Below are positions 56,077-63,055 of a DNA stretch of 64,000 nt, piece after piece (the first letter of the stretch is position 1; each line of letters begins with the position of its first letter). This DNA is from an uncultured Candidatus Nitrosopumilus sp. (GTDB lineage: Archaea; Thermoproteota; Nitrososphaeria; Nitrososphaerales; Nitrosopumilaceae). The translations under genes and the position numbers were made by a program. Under the pieces are notes generated by a model. The model saw nothing but the letters and a program-made list of their open reading frames with translations, was not told the DNA's origin and ran no database searches. Location of the stretch: NCBI GenBank assembly GCA_951812655.1, contig OX638319.1, forward strand, positions 558,001 through 622,000, given 5' to 3'.

Positions 56077-56520
56077 TTGGCAATTCAATATCTTGCATTA
56101 GTTACAATGATGGTATTGTATTCTCTGATGTTTATCGGTGGGTATGTTTCGGCAGCCGGTCTTGGGTTGACATGTCCCGAATGGCCTCTGTGTCCCGATG
56201 GAATAATGCCGTCAGAAGAATACTTGATTGAATGGATTCATCGTCTAATTGCAGCTACGACTGGTTCCCTTGTGATTGCCACCATGGTTGCAAGTCTGAT
56301 AAACAAGAATTCTGATTTGAAGATCAAGGTAACAAGTTCCTTGGCAACCGTCTTTGTGATCACCCAAATAGCACTTGGTGCAATGGTAATTGATCTCAAG
56401 TTGCATGCGGTCTTGGTTGCGGTTCATCTCGGAATTGGAATATTGTTGTTCTCTATGGTATTGTTGACAACCGTATTTGCATTCAGAGTTTCTAAAATTC
56501 CTATGGCTCCTAAGGCTTAG
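56077..56520 (+). CDS. Heme A synthase, half-size CtaA/Cox15 type
   Basis: A 147-residue protein with four transmembrane helices. LTCPEWPLCP, EWIHRLIAATTG (the ExxxHR-type heme ligand region) and LHAVLVAVHLGIG are recognisable CtaA elements. Typical CtaA/Cox15 has eight helices in two homologous halves; only one half is present. It may work as a homodimer, as suggested for short archaeal forms. Starts with TTG at 56077, 2 bp after the cupredoxin stop. The last codons belong to a local duplication. Confidence 0.82.
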   Translation: MAIQYLALVTMMVLYSLMFIGGYVSAAGLGLTCPEWPLCPDGIMPSEEYLIEWIHRLIAATTGSLVIATMVASLINKNSDLKIKVTSSLATVFVITQIALGAMVIDLKLHAVLVAVHLGIGILLFSMVLLTTVFAFRVSKIPMAPKA

Positions 56521-56545
56521 AGTTTCTAAAATTCCTAAGGCTTAG
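56485..56545. repeat. Partial tandem duplication at two convergent gene ends
   Basis: The segment 56485-56520 (starting agagtttctaaaattcct, ending cctaaggcttag) is repeated at 56519-56545 with a 9-bp internal deletion. Copy 1 supplies the last codons and stop of the heme A synthase gene. Copy 2 supplies the last codons and stop of the opposite-strand gene. The two copies share the two bases 56519-56520. Confidence 0.9.
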
Positions 56546-57056
56546 ATTTTTTAAAAAGCCCTGGCACGTAAATGTAGATAACTACTCCCGTAAAGACCAA
56601 GGCACCTGTAATTATCGCACCAAAGAAAATGAATCCAAATGGATTCTGGGTTCCCATGTTAAACGTGTAGGTTAGGGTTCCATCATTTCCATCCATATCG
56701 TACAGGTCAATTTTCACAATATGATTTCCGACATTCTTCCACACGAAATCAAAATCCCAATGCCCATTATCGATGGTCGTTGGAGGAATCGCATTTACTT
56801 GCTGATCGTGATAGAAAATTCTAATCCCCATGGTGAATTCGTCTACCTCCTCAAAGTCCTCATCTGTGACTCTGATCAGGAATTGTGACGGCTCATCTAC
56901 TTGTGGAAATTCAGGCGTAGTGGCTACTTGAACTCTGTATCCTCCATAAAATTTCTCTGCAGAGTTAAACATGGAATGACCGTATGCAGAGTCAATTCCC
57001 ACATATCCTGATAAAATCAAACCGAGAATCAGAAAAACTGATCGCTTTGTTTTCAT
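56535..57056 (-). CDS. Secreted/anchored protein near the oxidase operon
   Basis: A 173-residue protein: signal helix (MKTKRSVFLILGLILSG), a beta-rich external domain with HSMFNSAEKFYGGYRVQV and conserved-looking Asp, Glu and His residues, and a C-terminal helix GFIFFGAIITGALVFTGVVIYIYV. A role in copper handling or oxidase assembly is possible from context but not shown by sequence. I chose ATG at 57056; a TATA-like ttataatatatt (minus strand, about 57080-57092) fits it. The last codons come from the duplicated segment. Confidence 0.68.
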   Translation of the reverse strand: MKTKRSVFLILGLILSGYVGIDSAYGHSMFNSAEKFYGGYRVQVATTPEFPQVDEPSQFLIRVTDEDFEEVDEFTMGIRIFYHDQQVNAIPPTTIDNGHWDFDFVWKNVGNHIVKIDLYDMDGNDGTLTYTFNMGTQNPFGFIFFGAIITGALVFTGVVIYIYVPGLFKKSKP

Positions 57057-57151
57057 AAAACATGTTGTGGGCTTGATGAATATATTATAAGCCAATTCCA
57101 TTGGGAAAATCTTCAAAACCTTTAAATCCTTATTGGCAAGAAACTCAATCA

Positions 57152-57754
57152 TTGACTCTCGTAACGAAATCAATCGATATCAAGACACCTGTGGATAATG
57201 TATTCACCTACTTTGCAAGACCAGAACATGTTTCTGACCAAATCAAAAATGATGCGGTGGGAATGACTGTTGTTCCAATGGATATCAAAGAAGGAATGGG
57301 TGTAGGTACAACATTTAGAATTATCGGTGACTTTAGCGGTAAACGTTTAGAGTGGGATTGTGAGACAATTGAGTTCGTTAGAAATGAAAAAATTTCTGCA
57401 AAACAAATTGAGGGTCCGTTTAAGAGATGGACAATCACCAATGAATTCAAGGCACTAGGAAATAATCTTACCAGAGTAACCATGTCAGTAGACTATGAGA
57501 TGCCATTTGGTCCTTTAGGAGCAATTATGGATAAGGCAAAGTTTGCAAAATCTGCTGAAAAAGGAATGGAAACTGCTCTATACAACGTTAGGGGTTTACT
57601 TGAAGGAAATGGCTCAATTCCAGTGTATATTACACTAGATGCATACCAGAAACTTCTGGCCGAAAAGAAAAAGATGAATGATGTCCCAGTTTCGACTGCA
57701 CTTACAGCAATTATTGAAAAGTACAACGAAATTGAAGCAACAGCACAAAACTAA
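57152..57754 (+). CDS. SRPBCC (START-like) family protein
   Basis: A 200-residue protein. The SRPBCC core is visible as SIDIKTPVDNVFTYFARPEHV, GVGTTFRI, LEWDCETIEFVRNEKISAKQ and the long C-terminal helix AKSAEKGMETALYNVRGLLE. A further C-terminal segment (ITLDAYQKLLAEKK...) is an added helix. These proteins bind hydrophobic ligands or act in assembly (CoxG-like in some bacteria). I prefer TTG at 57152, since a TATA-like tttaaat lies about 28 bp upstream; TTG at 57101 is an alternative. Confidence 0.8.
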   Translation: MTLVTKSIDIKTPVDNVFTYFARPEHVSDQIKNDAVGMTVVPMDIKEGMGVGTTFRIIGDFSGKRLEWDCETIEFVRNEKISAKQIEGPFKRWTITNEFKALGNNLTRVTMSVDYEMPFGPLGAIMDKAKFAKSAEKGMETALYNVRGLLEGNGSIPVYITLDAYQKLLAEKKKMNDVPVSTALTAIIEKYNEIEATAQN

Positions 57755-57812
57755 ATTTTCATTATTTTAAAATCTTAAGATTAATAACAACTCCAAGCTT
57801 TTCATTTTTGGT

Positions 57813-57886
57813 GGGTCTATGGCGCAGCCAGGTAGCGCACCGGACTCTTAATCCGGTTGTCAAGGGTCCGAATCCCTTTAGACCCG
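57813..57886 (+). tRNA. tRNA-Lys (anticodon CTT)
   Basis: A 74-nt cloverleaf. Acceptor GGGTCTA pairs with TAGACCC, discriminator G. Anticodon stem CCGGA/TCCGG with loop CTCTTAA gives CTT (codon AAG). T arm AAGGGTCCGAATCCCTT. No intron and no encoded CCA. On its 3' side follows a decayed gene on the opposite strand. Confidence 0.95.
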
Positions 57887-57892
57887 CTAATT

Positions 57893-58132
57893 ATTTCAAT
57901 TTTTTTTAAATCATTATCTTTAACAATAATTCCAACCTTCCTCATTTCCGATCCCTTCAAATCATTTTCACCAGGTGTGATAACTCTGAAAAAATTTGTT
58001 GTTCCTTTTACTGTTTCTTCAAATTTTTAACCCACATTTGAAATTAACATCATCGTCAAATGTACGTCTCAACTCCTCAAAATTTTTGAATCAAAGATTA
58101 CTGTGGAATTCTGTCCAAATGTGGAATCATAG
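57893..58132 (-). pseudogene. Possible decayed protein-coding gene
   Basis: On the minus strand the interval between the methyltransferase and tRNA-Lys reads as protein in pieces: YDSTFGQNSTVIFDSK (58131-58084), then after a frame change FEELRRTFDDDVNFKCGLK, then after another FEETVKGTTNFFRVITPGEND and MRKVGIIVKDNDLKKIEII. Both frame changes fall in runs of five A (about 58083-58087 and 58023-58027). There is no start codon and no stop before the tRNA. Either a pseudogene or two sequencing indels. Confidence 0.4.
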
Positions 58133-58681
58133 TTTTCTTAGTAGGGTGAATCTGGGTTTGTTGGGCTCGATATCCTCATGCATGTTCACATCGCTAACGA
58201 ATTTTACCTTGTAGTCTAACCATCTCTTTTTCATGTTGCGAAATTTCTGTTTTTCGTCAATCTGTTTTTCTGCGGCTTCGAATCTTTCACAATTCATAAT
58301 GTATTTTCCAGACACTCTGTGTATTTCAGAAATTCCTTTTTCTAGAGTCTCATTATCCAGGTAATTCAATAGTCCATGGGTGAATACGAAATCTATTGAA
58401 GAATCCTCAAATGGCAATTCTGTGATGGATCCATTCTTAAAATCTGCCCTAGGAAATTTTTCCTTTGCGATTTCTAATGCATGTTCGTTTAGGTCTATTC
58501 CGTGTATTTCAAATGTGTCTGGAAATAGCCTCAGGTCTATTCCGGTTCCGCACCCAATTTCTAAAACACTGTTGCATCGTAAAGAAACGGCCAAGTCTCT
58601 TGTAAATTTTGCAAATTCCTCGTTGTATCTTGATTCGTTTTCATCTGAATACGCGTTCCAAAAATCTTTGTCGTATGTCAT
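58127..58681 (-). CDS. Class I SAM-dependent methyltransferase
   Basis: A 184-residue protein. VLEIGCGTGIDL is the SAM-binding glycine motif, HGIDLNEHALEIA the acidic second strand and LPFEDSSIDFVFTHGLLNYL the catalytic-side strand. Layout resembles small-molecule methylases. Substrate unknown. The start ATG at 58681 is preceded by a divergent/unclear spacer. The last residues RFTLLRKL run to the edge of the decayed gene. Confidence 0.87.
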   Translation of the reverse strand: MTYDKDFWNAYSDENESRYNEEFAKFTRDLAVSLRCNSVLEIGCGTGIDLRLFPDTFEIHGIDLNEHALEIAKEKFPRADFKNGSITELPFEDSSIDFVFTHGLLNYLDNETLEKGISEIHRVSGKYIMNCERFEAAEKQIDEKQKFRNMKKRWLDYKVKFVSDVNMHEDIEPNKPRFTLLRKL

Positions 58682-58719
58682 GCATTTTTTCCGATAAAGC
58701 TGTATTTGTTATTAATTGT

Positions 58720-58881
58720 CTAATGACTGCATTTGCAAGGGGTTAGTTTTGTATCGAATGTGCAATCGTGTGGTCCGTCAGATTTACCTTGAGTGGGGAT
58801 GTCCTTCATGCAGTCATCATGTCGTCCTTTTCTGCAAAACCAGCATATTTCCTGTGTATCTCCGGTTGCGCACGAATCCAT
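58720..58881 (-). CDS. Small cysteine-rich protein (53 aa)
   Basis: A 53-residue frame beginning MDSCATGDTQEICWFCRKGRH. Seven cysteines occur (Cys4, 13, 16, 24, 40, 49, 51), with the pair CWFC and a later CKC, which suggests a metal or Fe-S/zinc site. It lies 38 bp upstream of the methyltransferase on the same strand. No family recognised. Confidence 0.68.
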   Translation of the reverse strand: MDSCATGDTQEICWFCRKGRHDDCMKDIPTQGKSDGPHDCTFDTKLTPCKCSH

Positions 58882-58924
58882 AATCACACTCTATCCATTA
58901 TCATGCGTAAAAAACTTCACTGAT

Positions 58925-59839
58925 TCAGATAAAGGTCAGCCATGGCAAAAATCTTTCATCCTTGCCCATTATTGCGTCCGTAAATGATTTCTGAATGGCT
59001 TTAGTAATTTCTCCCATCTTGCCATTTCCTATCTTGGCCTTGTCGATCTGAGTGACTGATTTCACTTCTGCTGCAGTACCTGTCATGAAAATCTCATCTG
59101 CAGCATATAGATCGTCTCGTTCCAAATCACGTTCTACTACAAACCCCCCGTTCTCTTCGATGATTTGAATTACACTGTCTCGTGTAATTCCCTCTAGTCC
59201 TCCTGCTGAAAGAGGTGGGGTTTGGATTATGTCATCCTTGACCACAAATATGTTCTCTGCACTACCTTCTGCAACTTTACCTCTTGAATTTAGCATGATT
59301 GCTTCATCATACCCATTTTCCAACGCTTCCATTCTTGCAAGTGCTGCATTGGCATAGTTTGATGCTGCCTTTGCTTGCATTGGTTGAAATCTTGAATCAA
59401 TCTTTATCCAGCTTGAAATTTTACATTTTGCTCCTGAAAATTTCCCCGCTTTTGACTCTCCCATTTTCCATTCCCAACACGCAATCGAAACATCTACTTT
59501 ATTCTGAGTCGGGGTTAGTCCCATCGTGCCATATCCATAATATGCTAAAGGTCTAATGTATGACTCTTTGAGTCCTCCAGCTTTTACAGTTTTGATGATT
59601 CCCTCAGAAATCGCTTTTTTTGAAAATTGCATCTTCATTGAATACAGCTTGGCAGATTTGAAAAATCTGTCTACATGTTCTGGCAATCTAAAGATTGCTG
59701 AGCCGTTTGGTGTGTCATAGCATCTTATTCCTTCAAAAATTGATGTTGAATAGTGTAATGCGTGAGTTAAAACATGCACTTTTGCATCCTTGAATGGCAC
59801 TAGATTCCCATTCATCCATATCTTGCCCGTTTCTTTCAT
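58925..59839 (-). CDS. ilvE: Branched-chain amino acid aminotransferase
   Basis: A 304-residue class IV aminotransferase. HALHYSTSIFEGIRCY, YIRPLAYYGYG, the PLP-lysine region MQAKAASNYANAALAR and EGSAENIFVVKDDIIQTPP are IlvE motifs. It forms leucine, isoleucine and valine from the 2-oxo acids. It starts about 100 bp from the divergent small membrane gene; the AT-rich spacer should hold the promoter. Confidence 0.94.
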   Translation of the reverse strand: MKETGKIWMNGNLVPFKDAKVHVLTHALHYSTSIFEGIRCYDTPNGSAIFRLPEHVDRFFKSAKLYSMKMQFSKKAISEGIIKTVKAGGLKESYIRPLAYYGYGTMGLTPTQNKVDVSIACWEWKMGESKAGKFSGAKCKISSWIKIDSRFQPMQAKAASNYANAALARMEALENGYDEAIMLNSRGKVAEGSAENIFVVKDDIIQTPPLSAGGLEGITRDSVIQIIEENGGFVVERDLERDDLYAADEIFMTGTAAEVKSVTQIDKAKIGNGKMGEITKAIQKSFTDAIMGKDERFLPWLTFI

Positions 59840-59937
59840 AGGAGAGGAAAAAGATACTGCTAATTTAAAGAATTATTTTTCAAAATCATGTTGGTTGTGT
59901 AGTGTAAATACATATCAGATTGGCAATAAACCCTGAC

Positions 59938-60144
59938 ATGGAATGGGTTTTGGCAATGGTTGCAATTCTCTTTTTGACGGTGGGCTTTATCGGCCATGCG
60001 TTTGAGATGAGAAAGACGCGTATGATCGAACATGGTGACAAAGAACTGGGCTCGATCAACATCTTTGCAAACAAGAAAAATTTCAAATGGTATGCGATGA
60101 TTGGAATTGGAATTGTTCTGTGGATGATGGCTGAGCGTACATAG
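59938..60144 (+). CDS. Small membrane protein (68 aa)
   Basis: A 68-residue protein: an N-terminal helix (MEWVLAMVAILFLTVGFIGHAF), a basic/charged middle (EMRKTRMIEHGDKELGS) and a second helix (WYAMIGIGIVLWMMA). I chose ATG at 59938 with a TATA-like taaatacat about 30 bp upstream; an in-frame TTG at 59920 is too near that box. Function unknown. Just after its stop lies the candidate RNA at 60175. Confidence 0.68.
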   Translation: MEWVLAMVAILFLTVGFIGHAFEMRKTRMIEHGDKELGSINIFANKKNFKWYAMIGIGIVLWMMAERT

Positions 60145-60174
60145 GAGAACTATATAGATCATCTCTAAATAGTA

Positions 60175-60283
60175 GCGATCCGTAAGTATAGTGTCGCGTG
60201 TTTTGGGTAACGCCGGACTGACTCTAGATAATGGTCCAAGAACAAACCCATGATGGCGTTTACAGGTGAAAGCCCGTAACGTC
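60175..60283 (+). ncRNA. Candidate structured non-coding RNA
   Basis: Between two convergent genes the sequence is unusually GC-rich for this genome and folds. The strongest element is a hairpin at 60255-60283: ggcgtttacaggt, loop gaaa (a GNRA tetraloop), gcccgtaacgtc, with 11 pairs, one bulge and one mismatch. Other elements: gcgat/gtcgc (60175-60179 with 60193-60197), ggac/gtcc (60215-60218 with 60234-60237), tgggt/accca (60204-60208 with 60246-60250). TATA-like stretches lie at 60149-60172. Not recognised as tRNA, RNase P, 5S or SRP RNA. Confidence 0.5.
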
Positions 60284-60291
60284 ACTTTACA

Positions 60292-61707
60292 TTATACAAA
60301 ATCTATTTGTGAAATTTCTTGATGTATTGCCCTGATTGCTTTTCTAACGTTGTCTTCCTTGTCTTCCATTACGATGATAATCCGGGATGTTTCTTCTTGT
60401 GCATCCATGTTCAAAATGTTTAATCCTGATTGGCCAATCGTTGCACTAGTTCTTGAAGCTACTTGTTGTACTCTCCACATCTCATCGCCGATGAGCGTGA
60501 TCACTCCTCTGTCATATGTGATTGTTGCAAGCGAATCAAATCCTAGTAGGTATTTTTCATTTCTGTTCACGTATTCTCCATCTAAGAACAGTATACGAGA
60601 AAACTCTATTCCGTCTTTTGTAAATGGTGACAGAATGATGAATTCACTGTAGTGTTTGTCCTTTTCTAGCGATGTTAATAATTTTTGAACCGCACTTGTC
60701 TCCATTCTGAAAATAGCACAATTCTCTTTTCCTGTAACTATCTTGATGGGGTGACCATTCTGTTCATCCACAATTCTCTTAACCGTGGTAATCTTCTCAG
60801 GGTTTTTCATGTTGGTAATTGTGATTGGCACATCGACTCCGTTCTCGACTATTTCTTTGATTGCAATGGGATCGAGAATCTTCATTCCAAACATCCCTGC
60901 AAGTCTAGCTTCATTGTATGACAACTGAATGATTTCTCTCAATTCCAGTTCCACTATTTTTGGATCTGCCGAAACAACCGAGCTGTCTTTTTCGAAGTCT
61001 ATGCTGGTTTCGTATTTTTTATGGAATAGTATTCCCAGATCTGCTGCTGTTCTGTCTGAACCTCCTCTCTCGTACGTTGTGGTAATATTGTCCACAGTTT
61101 TCCCAATGAATCCTCCCATGGTTACGACCTCATTTTCTTCTACCATATCTGCCGTTTTTCCCATCTTTTCTCTGGATTCTGCAGCAAGGAAATTTGTGAA
61201 TTCGATGTTGTTATCGGTGATGATTGGCCAATCTTCGTAGTTGATTGCTGCAGCCTTGATTTGGTTGCTTCTTAGAATGTAATTCATGACGTGTGACATC
61301 AAAATCTCTCCTGAAAATGCCAAGGCACGTGAACGTGTCTCGTTGACAAATTCCTTGGCTTCAAATGCCTCATTAAGTGCCTTTTGTGCTTTTTCTAGGT
61401 GAAAACTAATGACGTTTTGACAGTCTGTCTTATTTTCGGAATCTACCATCTGCAAAATTTTTTGATATGTTGATTTTACAATGTCTAGAGATGGGGCGAC
61501 TCCGTTTTCGGCATTTCTGCCCTGCTCTAAGATGATGTCAGTAAGTGAACGTTTTTTTCCATTATGCATGGTTAGTGGTGCTGAAAATACTGCGATGATT
61601 TTAGAATTTTTTTTCAAATTTGCAATTCGTTGAAGGATTTTCGGAATCGTCAGTCCATCTGGACCTATTGCACTGCCACCAAATTTTGCAACTACCAACT
61701 TAGTCAT
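60292..61707 (-). CDS. lysC: Aspartate kinase
   Basis: A 471-residue protein. KFGGSAIG (residues 8-15) is the N-terminal aspartokinase signature, and TYERGGSDRTAADLG carries another conserved catalytic segment. Two C-terminal ACT domains follow (about residues 320-470), indicating feedback control by an amino acid. It phosphorylates aspartate, the first step toward lysine, threonine and methionine. Length is usual. It lies 45 bp downstream of the glycosyltransferase gene. Confidence 0.94.
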   Translation of the reverse strand: MTKLVVAKFGGSAIGPDGLTIPKILQRIANLKKNSKIIAVFSAPLTMHNGKKRSLTDIILEQGRNAENGVAPSLDIVKSTYQKILQMVDSENKTDCQNVISFHLEKAQKALNEAFEAKEFVNETRSRALAFSGEILMSHVMNYILRSNQIKAAAINYEDWPIITDNNIEFTNFLAAESREKMGKTADMVEENEVVTMGGFIGKTVDNITTTYERGGSDRTAADLGILFHKKYETSIDFEKDSSVVSADPKIVELELREIIQLSYNEARLAGMFGMKILDPIAIKEIVENGVDVPITITNMKNPEKITTVKRIVDEQNGHPIKIVTGKENCAIFRMETSAVQKLLTSLEKDKHYSEFIILSPFTKDGIEFSRILFLDGEYVNRNEKYLLGFDSLATITYDRGVITLIGDEMWRVQQVASRTSATIGQSGLNILNMDAQEETSRIIIVMEDKEDNVRKAIRAIHQEISQIDFV

Positions 61708-61752
61708 GATATTTTTTCAAAATTGACTAGCCATCTATTAAGCATTTGATTA

Positions 61753-62769
61753 TTAGCTGATCAGTTTTTTAATAATGTCTGATGCAACTCTAGCGCCATT
61801 GGTATCTGTTTGTTTTCTTGTCTCTTCGAGTTTTTTCAAAATCAATTCATCTAGTCTGTTTACATCTTCAAATGTGAATCCTTGGTCTTTTGCATTGTCC
61901 TCTTGCTCGAAATGACCTTTGATTGGTATGAATATGGATGGAGTTCCGTACGCATTTGCTTCATCTATTGTTGATTTTCCTGCCAGGGAAATTACCAGAT
62001 CCGACGCAAAAATCAATTCATGCAGGTTTTCCACGAATCCTAGATCTTTCACATTCTCAAATTTTTTGTTTACCGATGGACCTGATACCAGAATGACTTC
62101 TAAATCTTGATCAATGTTTGAAATGGCCGACAATGCTTTTTCAATAAGGAATATGCCTGCATCCGTCCCTCCAATACTGATCACCACCGTTTTCTTCTGA
62201 AATGAAAACTTCTCTCTCAGTTCTTCTCTTGTAAAACTTGTCTGTCTGACTATGGGTCCTATTCTTTGAATGTTTTCATGGCTTTTTCCATTTTCAGGAA
62301 TGATCACAATGTCACATTTTTTGATAATTTCCTGCATGGATTTGTTCATCTTTTTTTCTATGAATGATGCAAATCCTTTGGTGAAGCGGGTTTCTAAAAC
62401 GTCTGTAATCAGCACCGTTGGAATTTCCAGCTCTTGTGCAACAGTCAGAGATGCAAAATCCTCATCGCTAATCACCATTCTTGGTTTATCTTTCTGAATA
62501 ATTTCCTGCGAAATGTTTTTGCATTCTTTGTAATATTTGTAATAACTCCATAGCCATCTTGCTGGATTCTTCAATGTGCCATTTTGAACAACAAACGAGG
62601 GTGGATTGTACACGTCTTGCACTTGTAGATTTATTTTTTTTAAAATACTTGCAGCTCCATTTCCTGTCACAAAATTTGTTGATATGTTCTCAAAATTATT
62701 TACAATTGCTATGTCTCTGGTTATATGACCTAGTCCTATCGGACTGACAAAAAAATTGATATTGTTCAT
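61753..62769 (-). CDS. MurG/GT28-like glycosyltransferase
   Basis: A 338-residue GT-B-like protein. It opens FFVSPIGLGHITRDIAIV, like the lipid-binding start of GT28 enzymes, and the C-terminal half has VVISIGGTDAG, VILVSGPSV and DLVISLAGKSTIDEANAYGTPSIFIP, the nucleotide-sugar binding region. Probably transfers a hexosamine-type sugar to a lipid or glycan. No transmembrane helix, so it would act at the inner membrane surface. Upstream of lysC on the same strand. Confidence 0.85.
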   Translation of the reverse strand: MNNINFFVSPIGLGHITRDIAIVNNFENISTNFVTGNGAASILKKINLQVQDVYNPPSFVVQNGTLKNPARWLWSYYKYYKECKNISQEIIQKDKPRMVISDEDFASLTVAQELEIPTVLITDVLETRFTKGFASFIEKKMNKSMQEIIKKCDIVIIPENGKSHENIQRIGPIVRQTSFTREELREKFSFQKKTVVISIGGTDAGIFLIEKALSAISNIDQDLEVILVSGPSVNKKFENVKDLGFVENLHELIFASDLVISLAGKSTIDEANAYGTPSIFIPIKGHFEQEDNAKDQGFTFEDVNRLDELILKKLEETRKQTDTNGARVASDIIKKLIS

Positions 62770-62849
62770 ATATTTTCATAGATTTTTATCAAATTTCTAC
62801 ATTCTGTCTTGTCTCAAAGTTTAAATGGATTTTAACAAGGTAGGTTTCT

Positions 62850-62924
62850 GGGCTCATAGTCCAGGTCGGTTATGACGTCGCCCTTACACGGCGAAGATCC
62901 GGGGTTCAAATCCCCGTGGGCCCA
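62850..62924 (+). tRNA. tRNA-Val (anticodon TAC)
   Basis: A 75-nt cloverleaf. Acceptor GGGCTCA pairs with TGGGCCC, discriminator A. Anticodon stem TCGCC/GGCGA with loop CTTACAC gives TAC (codon GTA). T arm CCGGGGTTCAAATCCCCG. No intron and no encoded CCA. It is followed at once by a hairpin and T-run that may end transcription. Confidence 0.95.
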
Positions 62925-62927
62925 TTT

Positions 62928-62960
62928 GGACTTGAACCTTCAATGGTTCAAATCCTTTTT
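62928..62960 (+). terminator. Hairpin plus T-run after tRNA-Val
   Basis: ggacttgaacc (62928-62938) and ggttcaaatcc (62945-62955) form a hairpin of eleven positions with one mismatch and a six-base loop, followed by ttttt. The position, three bases after the tRNA, suggests a terminator or processing signal. Confidence 0.5.
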
Positions 62961-63055
62961 AGAATTTTTTCTCAAAAATGGCTCAAACATCTATGGATTC
63001 TCACTTATGAAAATTACAAAGATCCCTTAAATTAGATACAACTTTACTGATTTCT

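Noticed and set aside
59860-60285. Minus-strand open frame of 141 codons
   Set aside because: It is antisense to the small membrane gene and to the structured RNA candidate, and its composition (many His, Ser, Cys) does not look like protein from this genome.
62850-62960. Integration (att) site at tRNA-Val
   Set aside because: No integrase gene and no second full copy of the tRNA 3' end in the window; the T-arm-like repeat is better explained as a hairpin.
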